64,000 bases of DNA from Apricaphanius iberus (Eukaryota; Chordata; Actinopteri; Cyprinodontiformes; Aphaniidae), in contig JAPXFQ010000899.1 in assembly GCA_028564705.1 (NCBI GenBank), forward strand, positions 1,798,001 through 1,862,000, written 5' to 3'. Made by a program: the position numbers and the translations under genes. This document shows positions 21,202-32,267 of the stretch, piece by piece; the stretch's first letter is position 1; every line of letters begins with the position of its first letter. The notes under the pieces are model-generated. The model did no database searches. It saw only the letters and a program-made list of their open reading frames with translations, and was not told the origin of the DNA.

Positions 21202-24200
21202 ATGGACAGTGAAATGATCGTGGTGACCAACCCCTTTGTGAATGTTCGTATCACAAGCAGCCTCTCCAACTTTGAGAACCGTCGAAGGTTCAATAGAGGA
21301 ATTACTGTTGCAGAACTGAAGGTATTACACGTGTATAACATCTATAACCTCCTTGGCTCTGTAATTTGAGAATATAAACTAGTTCTACCTTCTGACTGTG
21401 GTGTGTATTTATTCTGTCGTACAAAGGGGCTCCTGGAGATGAATGTGGGTGTACCTGCCTCCTGCATGGACTTGGAGATCTTTAGCACCACTAATAGGTT
21501 TCTTCAGAAAATAGATAACGATGAAGCTTTATTTGGTTCCTACCCTGTGGATGACGAATGCAGAATACATGTACGTACAATATTAAAAGTACCTGAAATG
21601 CTTCGTCTAGTGATTTCAGTTACAGTGTATGTAAACATATTTTTTTTTTACACTGATTGAAAAGTTAGGTGTAATGTAACAGATGAAAGTATGATAAATC
21701 ATATTAATGAAGCTGGGAAGTACAAACATTTATAGGTCGGATACGATGGGAATGTTTAACAGTACGATCTGCTTGCACAAGCAGGCATAAAACATCTGTT
21801 TATCTAATCGCAGCCCACAGTCTTTGGTAGGATGCTGTCGTGAGCATGCTGCACCTCGACTTGTCCAGAGCGCTCATCGGGTCGCCTATAGCTCTCTTGT
21901 CAAACATGAAGCCAAGGAAGCAAGAACTTACTTCAATTTGCATTAAAAAAAACAACAACTCCTGAGTTCTCTAGAAAACACCCAAAGGTTTTTGTCAGAC
22001 TTGCCTTGTATCGACAGCTGTCCTTGATTTAAAATGTATCAATGTAGGGCTGGGCGATATGGCCAAATTTTTATATCCCGATAACGATATACTTCACGAT
22101 ATAGCAATTTTTCTGTCAATTTATTTCATGAATAGTTTATAAAAGTTTACAATGTGGCAATGCAGTTTTAAATGATAGATGACAATATCACCACCCAGAC
22201 TCATCATGTATTGATCTCCTGCCATGTGCAGGAGCTATGGATATGATCTTTTATGAGAGTGGCTCAGATCCACACTTTGCGTTTGAATTAAACACATTAT
22301 TTTAAAGGATACAAATGTTGCCGCGATACCTGCTGTCACTAATTTTCTTAGCTTTACAGCACGTTTTGGCAGCAGCGTTTTTTCTCTCTTCTTGCACCCT
22401 CTCATTTTTTTTTTTCACTATCTGCGTGTTTTCTATGTAAAAGAGCGGTGTTTTGTCGATATGTGTTCCCCCCTCAATGTTAAAAAGATGGATCACGTTA
22501 GGTTCAGGCACTGGTTCTCAAATAGTAGGAGTAGGAAAATGGTGAAGTTATGGTTATCGATGCCATTTGGATATAAGAAGGCTGACGCAAATCAGACAAT
22601 TGTTGTTTGTAAAGTTTACCAGCTAGTAAACTGCTGCGTTGCTAGCAAACGAAACAGCCTTTAGAGACGGTGTCGTTGTGTCTGAGAGATGCTTTTTTCT
22701 TCTCAAGCTGTGTGTCAGGAGGGGAGACACGCGGGGAGAACAACTTTGGATTGTCTGATGATCTTGTTTAGATCCCTGGTCTGAAACGTTTTGGCTACCG
22801 TCTTCCTCCCTGTTTTTTCATATGTTGCAGCATGCACAGGAATGCCATAAGGTGCATCTTGATGTAATTTACTGGCATAAACCCCTATTGTGGCTGAAAC
22901 GATAGAGATTCATATAAAATTATAGTGATTTTCTATCGTCCTGACGATATATTTCGTCATATCGCACAGCCCTATATCAGTGAAAACGCTGTTTTCTGTG
23001 TGAAGAAAATGAAACGTAGAGCAAGATGCTGCCGCCACCAGTCTTACCCTTTGAAATTCCACAGAACTAATTCTCCGTAGTCCAGACGGGTGTGGGAAAT
23101 GTTGACAAATGTGTGCAAAGGTGATCTTAGGGGGACTAAATGCTGACATCAAACTGAGGTTATTAGTTTACTTTTCACTTTAATAGATCTGTCTGTCTTT
23201 GATGGAATAGCATTTTTGCTGTATCTAAGTAGAAAAAGCTTTGAAATTATTAACATCTGAATTTTTTTTTTTACTGAGACTGTACAGTGGAGTAGGTAGT
23301 AGGACTAATGCCCTGAAGCAAGAAGGTCGTGGGTTTAAATCCTGGCCGAGACCCTGCAAGGATAAGCGAGCATAGAAGATGGATGGATTTTGCGTCTTTA
23401 TGTCCACCATATTAGCTATTATTTATTTTTGTTTGTTCCAGGTGTTGAGGGGATAAATAAAATTATCATTGTTAATAGACATGCAAAGGGGTGAATTTAA
23501 TTTATTTCTTTTTGTGTTTGTATGAGATTTTAATTGTGAGAATAATTTCACCTGATTTGTAGAGTAATTTACTTTTGCTAATGATTTTGCCTTTTTTTCC
23601 TAATTTAAGAATTTTGACTGATCTTCTAATTCAATAAAAATACTTATTACTTTTATTTTATTTTCTCTCAAAGTGACCCTAATAGCTCATTGTATGAACA
23701 ATAGTTTGACTAGTCTGTGATCTTATTTTATTTTTACCTGAATTGCAGGTTGTTATTGATGCTTGAATTTGAAACCCAGTTAGATTATCTCATATGATCC
23801 AGAAAAACAAACAAAAAAAAGAATGCTGATTAATGATCGTTATTTCCTTCTGGGTGTGCTACGTTTGAAAAACCTACACATAGCAATCACACTATTATAC
23901 AAAAAAAATTAAATTAGGTGGTATTTTATATAGAATTAAAGGTAGGAGTTTGTGGTTACTGTATGATCGTTGTCTCTTTGTGTTTCTGTCTGATTTTTTT
24001 TCCTGTCCAGGTTATTGATAAAAGTGGAGGACAAACTAGCGAGTTGTTTGAAGACTCTAAGGTGGAGAAGTTTGAGCTCTCAGATCAAGCCTATGACGAA
24101 CGAGCCGGTACGTCCTCACACACTTTCCTTTTCCGATTGTTTTAGGATTAAATATAATGGTTTAAAAATGATTACTTCATAGATCTTGTGAACAAGTAAG

Positions 24201-27200
24201 TATTTTGAAAGTGACAGTATTAATATTAAAGGATATTTGAAACCCCATTTGGTTGGAGAACTAAACATTGCGTTTCATTTACATCTGATTGGGGAATCAG
24301 TCATTAAAAAGGTTTACCTCCACTTTACGACTCGAGTTACTGTTCATGGCTCGGATCGTCATTCCTTAAAGTGTTCAAAAAGTATATAGAGTGAGGAGTT
24401 GACGTCATGTTACAGAGCCCCTCCCTTCGATCCTCACTCTCCGCCATCTTGGCATCTTTCCAGCGGCAAACCGTGATTGTTGTGTGTTTTTAACTCCGTA
24501 GTAGAGAAGGTTCTCACAATTTCACACTGTGTTACCATGCCTGGAACTCACTGCTGCGTTAAAAACTGCTCTAGTACCTCACACACGAAAACCTGGTGCC
24601 ATAGAGTCTATGCCTGGTACAGCATGTGTCATTTGGCTAAAATCAAATAACAACTAAATACCTAAACATATGGTACACAGCTTTAGCCTACATCAAAACA
24701 TGTTGGAAACGTTTGTGTACACTGAACATCTAAATCTAGTGTTTTCGAAGCAGTCACAGTAAATTACTTTGTCATTTTGGTCAAGAAGTGTCTGCTAAAT
24801 GCAATGTCATTACGACACAGTACTGTCGTACATTACTCACATTTTTATTTATGAATTTTTAATAATATTTTTAGCCTATACAATTTTTTTTAAGATTTGT
24901 ATTTCATATCATTATATATTGTGGTAGGTCTTAACATAGGCATAGGGTAACTTTACACTTACCTTGTGCATGACCATGCTCCACTTCAATGTGTCCAATT
25001 AGTATATTGACCGGTCTCCCTCTCTTCAAGATCCGGCTTTAGACAATCAGACACTCCTTTTTGGAAATGTCTGTGTCACCATCGATCATAATTTACATGT
25101 ATGTGGAATTCGCGATGGTATCAGTCGTCTTTTTTTTTAATGTGTCAGCTATTGCCCCAATAAATTGGGCGCATGCAACGTCATTGCTGTATGTCGGGTT
25201 CACATCTAATCCATTTTTCTTCATTAATATAATTTCCGATCTAAATTTTGTGAATGGCAGCTCTTCTTTTGCGATGTTATAGGCGACGTTGAATTTTATT
25301 ATCATCTCTGATTGTTCAGAGGACCTGGTAGCTGCTGCCTGCCGCTGAAATGCAGCCAGGAGAGGAGACACTTTATTCAAACACTTGTCGCGGCATGAAG
25401 TGTGTTTTTTTATTAAATATTGTGCTTTTTCAGCGTTTCAATTCGAAACGTTGTGGATCCCAACACAAATGCGCTTTTCCCTGCCATGCTCTGGCCACAT
25501 TGTTTACAATAAATGCAGTGCATTGTGTTCTCTTTCTTATTAAATCGTAACCAGGGAAACTGGTCTAACCAGTCTTTACAAAACGTATATGTTTTTCCTT
25601 TTTCCTTTTTATTTTGAGCCTCAGCCCCGGTAGGCTCTACCTCATTCTCTGAGTTGAATGCCATCTCCGACGAAGGATCAGGGCTGGACATCTTTCCAGG
25701 CGGGACTGGGGAGACTGGCTGAAGTAACGTTAGCTCCGTGTCTGGCAGGCTGTTGTCGGAGCATTGACCGGGGAGAGTGTAGGGAGGAACCGGTCTACTT
25801 TTCTTACAGAAAAAACTCTCTATTGGTCGATTTCGTTACATTATTTGATGCCTACGACTGTGTTTATTTTGCCAAATGCGTAACTGATTCTCTTTAGCTC
25901 AGGTCGCAATTTCAATCACGCAGCACATAACGGAGTCTACAGTATCTGGATCACAGCCAATCAGAGGCAAAGACCCGCCCCATCTCTATCTCTGATTGGT
26001 TTAGACCACGCTATGATCCAACCATGTGAGAGAGATACGTCATATGAGAACAAGCGCTTCGTTTTGTGGAGGCAGTGGATGCGAGGACGTTGGGTGCACT
26101 GGTGCGACTGAGAAAAAAAGTTAGTCGCACCCTTACAAATTTTGGTCACATGTGCGACCAAAATGGTCGCACTCTAGACCCCTGTATAAGCTTGTTCCTG
26201 TAAGGTCCATTTTCTTTTCCCTTCACTCTCTATTGCTCTACTTTCTTACTTTCCGCCTATTTATAGATCTGTCCCGCCAAAATAATACACGCCCAAAAAT
26301 TAAAGAGCTGCGGAATGTTAGTCGCGTCAATACTGTTCTGAAGCCGTTGCCCTGGCAACTGATAGTCTCCTTCCATCATGACCGACCAACTCAGACCCCG
26401 CCAAAATAGGCACGTGACTCCTCCCTCTCAATACATCTTCTACTGCAGTTTTGATGAGCCACCAAGCAGCCCGCACACCTCCACCAGTCCCAACAATGGA
26501 GACACTTTGGACACTCATCCTTGCATCATATGCTGCATTCCATTTGTCTCGGAAACTCGGGCGTCCGAGTTGCTGTACACGAGAACGTGACGTCATTCCC
26601 GACTTAAAGCCTTCCAGTTTGTTTCGCTACACTCCGAATCGGAAAGAACATGGACGCTTTGAGGGCAGCAGCTGTCGAGGGGCGGGCTAGTTATTGCTAT
26701 TGTTGTTGGCGACATAGCATCTTCAGCTGACCAGCATGAAAAACAAAGCTGTACATTGTATTGCACGCACAGTAAGGCCGCGCAATGTAAAAATTGATCA
26801 CCGGATTAAAGCGGAAATGTAGTCAAGTCTGTAAGAGGATTTAAAAATGACACTGAAATGACCAACAGTGCGAATAGAAAGAAAATATATCTCAACTAAG
26901 GGCGCAGCCATCTTTGTTTCCGACTTGCCCCTCCTCTACTCGGCCTACTCTACCTAAAGGGGGCGTGTCACTGTGAAATGACGCGAGATTTCCGACTTTC
27001 CGACTCGGAAAGGTTAACTGGAATGCAGCAATAGAGCCATTAACACCATCAATGACCTCACCCACATCACCCCCCTCCTCAGCCCACACTTATGAGGATC
27101 TCACATCACCTCCAACTCAAAGCTTCATATTCATGAAGTAGATGGGAGGAAACGGTTTAAAGGGATACCAGGCAAGTTTGAGTGTTTTCTCTTCGATGTT

Positions 27201-30200
27201 TCCCCTAGCGTCCGTTTAGTAAATTTTGCTTTCAAACACCCTGTCGTAAAAACGAACTGTTTGGTTTTTCACCGCTGGCCACGAGCAACCCAGCTGATCA
27301 GTTGCCGACCCTAACCAGGCACAAACTAAAATATCAAAGTGTTACTTACAAGCGCAAAAAAGCAAGAATGCGAGGTATGTATCTGACTTGGAGCCTTGGT
27401 GTCTTTCAGCTCTCGCCATTCAGTAAAAGCTTGACCAATATTGATGCGTATGTGAGCCCTCGCTCGGTCTGAAGCTCTTTTTCTCTTCTTGGCATCTTCC
27501 GTTAAGGGTTTTTCGCTGCTTCTTAGCCGGCTCTGCCATCAGTTTGCCACACTCGCTAGCCGGGTTTCGTTAGCCTGCCTCAGTGTTGGGGATGCGTGCC
27601 GAAAACTGATCCTGCTTCTCGCGATGTCTGAGACTTCGCGAGACTGAAGGACACCGGGTCGGTACACTGAACTTGAAAGTGGGATATTCTGTCTACAGGC
27701 AGTAGGGGCGGGCGAGAGAGTCTTCATTCGCTCTGTAATGAGTCATTTAACCATATACCGACTTACAAAGATGATTAATTAACATGAAAATGTTGCCTAG
27801 TATCACTTTAAGAGCCTAAATGCTAAGAAAAAAGCTCCCGGTCCAGACGGGGTGTCTCCTTCCACTCTCAGACACTGCGCAAATGAGCTAGGCCCGATGT
27901 TTTCTAGCCTTTTCAACTCCTCACTGCAGGCATGTCATGTGCCTGCCTGCTTCAAGACCTCCACCCATAGTTCCTGACTACAGGACTACAAATGACTACA
28001 GACCAGTGGCTCTGACGTCTGTGGTCAGCGCCTGGTTCTTTTCTATCTCAAGACCCTCACGGACGCTCTCCCTGACCTAACCCCGGGCAAGAAAATTGTT
28101 TGAATGAATTCATTAGAATTTTTTTGATGCAGGGAATTTTTAAAAGGTAAATTTTTTTCTGCGGGATTTCACATTTTTGGCTCCCTGGAGCTTCCGAAGC
28201 GGAATTGGTGTAGGTTTGCTGTGACAGACGTGGAGTAAGGAACCCCACGCTGTTACATTCGCCTAAAGCCTATCGCAGTCGAAGGAAGTAGCACCACAAA
28301 CCTACTTCAACATCTGAAACAGACGTCTCTCCGAGACCAGAATTAAGCTACTGGATTTGCAAAAGTTGTCCTACCTTTTTACTTATTGTTTTTCTTAATA
28401 AGTATGGGGTAATGACAAAAAATTGTGAATCGAATAAAAAATAAATCAAATTGCAGGTTTTATTTTTAGGCCATACCACCAAGCCCTCCCCTAACCCCCT
28501 GCAGTTTGTCTAGAGAGCCAATAGGTCTGTAGACGATGCTATCAACATGGCTCTACACTTCATCCTGCAGCAACTGGACACCCTGGGAACCTACGCTACC
28601 GATCCTGTGTGTGGTCTTCAGCTAACACCATCCTTCCAGGATAAGCGTGACTGATCCCGTCTGCAGGTTTCTGCCTTCCGGACTGACCCCCCCCTTCACC
28701 ACTGTGTACTCATTCTGCTTCCTGGCTACCACCATCACCCAGGACCTCCAGTTGGAGCCCACCATCACCTCAGTCATTAAGAACCCCCTGCAGAGGATGT
28801 AATTCCTGAGGCGGCTGAAGAAGTTCAACACGGATGATGATGCAGTTCTGCATAGCAATCGTCGAGTTCATCCTCACCACCTCCGTCACTGTGGGACAGG
28901 GATAAATAGAGACTGCCGGGTGAAGTGTGCTCTGCTGAGAAGGTGATTGGCTGCACACTCCCATCTCTATAGGACCTCTATACCTCCAGGACACTAGGGG
29001 GCATTAAGGTCAGATAACGGCAGATACTTCTCACCCTGCACACTGTTTAACCTGCTTCCGTCAGGCTGGAGGCTGCGTCCATTCAGACCAAAACCTCTTG
29101 CCATAAGAACAGTTTCTTCCCCTCTGCTGTTGGACTCACGAACAATAACCCTAAGATTGTTACCTGCACTCATGTATATATCAATCTGCTTTGCACATAT
29201 TTTTACTTTAGTGTTTGTCTTTTTCGTATGTTTGCACAAAGTACCGCATCAGTTTCTTAATGTCGTAAATCTGCCCAACATTTGGCAATAAAAGCCTCTC
29301 TGATTCTGATCTGATTCGTAGAATCCCTGCGGTCGTTCTTAAAGAAGCAGCAGATGGGTCGCTTCAACGAGGAAGAGGCTGCTAAGAAGAAAGCTGAGCT
29401 CACCACTCTGGAAGAACAACAGAAGGCAGCAGCTCAGGCCATTTCTGTCGGCAGCCGCTGCAAAGTGGAGGTCCCTGGGCAGCCCACAAAGATTGGCACG
29501 GTTATGTATGTTGGTAGGTGTGACTAAAATCTATTTGGGTTTTCATTCGGTAAACATGTGTTTCCACAAATGAAGGAAAATCTGAAGTAATCCACCTGTA
29601 TGGGGGGTGTTGTTGTCATGTGGGTGATGGAAGAATCTTAATTGGTAGTGGAGAAGAAACCGTAGACTACAGTATATCGAAATCCAATTGTCATTATTAG
29701 GGATACACCGATTCGGGTATCGGTGGCCGATACCGTTCTTATTTAGTAGGGATGTCCGATATTATCGGCCTAAAGTCATTATCGGCCGATATTGGCATTA
29801 AAATGTAATATTGGAAATTATCGGTATTGGTTTTTATTTTTTAATAAGATGAGTTTTTCACACCATACACATATTATAAATCAAACTCTTCAGCTACTTC
29901 TTTTCTCTCTCAGAATGTAAAAATATGACAGATTTTAGGTTTAGTTTGTAAGATATTATTTGTTTGAGACAACTTTTAATATATCAAAAGGTAGGTTAAT
30001 TATTGCCGCTGCTTAAATGTTTTCCTTTTTTTATTTTTTTTATTCTTGTTTCAGTTGTTTCCACTTTACCTCAATGCTATAAAGGTATAATGTTGTTTAC
30101 ATTTTCTAAAAGTAGAAATTTGTCCTGAGTGGTGGGCCTTTGTCAGTATTCTCTGTGTGAGAAAATGTTCTAGCTACTTTTGAAGACAAAATAAAAATGG

Positions 30201-32222
30201 CACCTTTTTTCAATTGCTTAACTAAAATTCTAGTACTTATTACATTTTATAATTTTTTAAAACTCAAGTATGCATGATACAAGATATTTCATTGTGGTTA
30301 CATAAAAGGGTTTAGTAGGTTTTGTTTTTTATGAGGGAGGGTCCCAACATATCGGTATCGGTTTATTTCGGTATCGGAAATTATGAGTTAGGCTATATCG
30401 GTAAATCAGATATCGGTAGAAAAGCCAATATCGAACATCCCTATTATTTAGTGTATCGGTATCAGTTAATGTTAACTGATACCATGAACTGATACTTAAA
30501 ATTTATGAACTCTGCAATAATTTCATAGAAAATGTTTATTTTTCACTTGAAATTTTTGTTTTTTTATTAATATTTTGTTTCATCTAATTCACCATCATTT
30601 GCTGTAACAAGCAGAGGGAAAAAAAACCTGTCTTCCAATTTATTGCATTTTTGTTTTATGTGGTAAAAGTATCTATATTGGTAATTAGTATCGGCACGTA
30701 GTCAAATCCAAGTATTTGTGTCGTATTGGTTTGAAAAAAGTGGTATTGTTCCATCCCTAGTATGAAATGTGTGCTATATTCCAAAGCAATGCTTGGATTA
30801 GGGCTGGGTATCGATTCAAATTTCAAGAATCGATTCTATTCCGATTCACAAAAGTTAGAATCGATTATAATGATCTGATCCAGCTCGATGTTGATATGGA
30901 TCAGTGCTAATAAATGCGTTTTTGTAAGCTGTTATTTTAATTATATGCCTAATATTCAATGACTTAACACTAGGTAAGTAACAGTTCACCATGGAAAACT
31001 GTATTAACCCTTTCAGACACAAAACTTAAAATGGCTAAATGGGGGGGCTATTTAAAATATGAGTTAATTGCAATTTCGTCCTCACGGCGCTAAACAAAAA
31101 CACTGCACTTGCTTGCCTTCCTAGTATCATGCATTTTTCATTTTGTTTGTGTATCTAAGGCCTGATTCGCACAGCAGGATTTTAAGATTGTCGCAAGAGT
31201 TTCAGACACAGCGATAAATACATCGGGGTAATGTTGTTGTGCTCCTAAAGCATGTCGTGTGTGACCACAAAGCAGTGGCGAAACACCACACAAAGGTTAT
31301 CGTTAACGAAAACGAACGAAATAACGAAAACTAGAAGTGCAAAAAAACAAAATACATTTTTGTTAATTGAAGTAAAAAAGCATAATTTGCAACAAAACGA
31401 ATTTAGCTCTAACGGTAATGATTGTTCCTAAAACAAATTGAATTTATTCTACGTCGCTCTCTGCAGAAACGGATTGGATAATCTGTGTTGTGCCTTTGGT
31501 TGCACAAATCGCTTTGATTAAAAACAGAACGGGAGAGTTTTGATAAATTTCCATCAACTCGCTCTCTTTCAAGGCAAATAAACAACTTCTTTGGATTGCA
31601 AGCTATCAGAAGAAGAGATTGAAATGATAATTAAACATGCAACAGTCTGCAGAAAGTACTTCATAATAGGAGATCCATGGCCAACAAACAAGCTAACGTT
31701 GGTAACAAACACTGGAAGAGCAACAAAACGGCAAACAATAGCAGTGTGAGCCAGAGCTGTCAAACTGGTGTAGGTTGTGCGTGTACCCGCTGTGTTGATG
31801 GACAGATATTCCCTGACAAGTTTTTGGTTGTTGGTGGGGTGTTTTTATTTTATTTGCTGTACTTCATCATCCCAACATGGCAGATACGTCGGTCATCTGT
31901 GTAGCCGTGGTCCATCAAGCATCATGTCATCTTTAGGTTGAGAGAAAGCGCCAGAGTCCAATTTTGGATTACTTACTAGTAGAATATGTACAAAAGGATT
32001 AAAAGCGTAATAGTAATCATAGTGGCTTGGCTTTTGTTTTATGTTGCCAGTCAGTTTCAGTATTCTTACAGAACTGTGGCACCGGCATTAGTTGTTGGGC
32101 TTTGTAATGTACAGGTGCTGTTATTGACTTTACAGAACTTTGAACGTTACTCTGCCATACATCTTTCATAGTTGCCTTATTTGTATGGTTGTTAATCCCA
32201 ACCAAAGTCAATATAAAAAATA

Positions 32223-32267
<45 letters not shown>

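Larger units (their letters stand above)
26418..29316 (+). mobile_element. LINE relic in tbcb intron 3, broken by three later insertions
   Basis: LINE ORF2 pieces can be read in order: 26418-26530, 27031-27160, then [20 protein letters not shown] and [11 protein letters not shown] at 27817-27970, and 28470-29316 with [18 protein letters not shown] at about 29046-29100. It ends with AATAAAAG and a TCTGAT-type hexamer tail at 29297-29316. Two miniature elements and a BED-finger fragment interrupt it. Frames are broken throughout. The RT clade was not determined. Confidence 0.75.
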
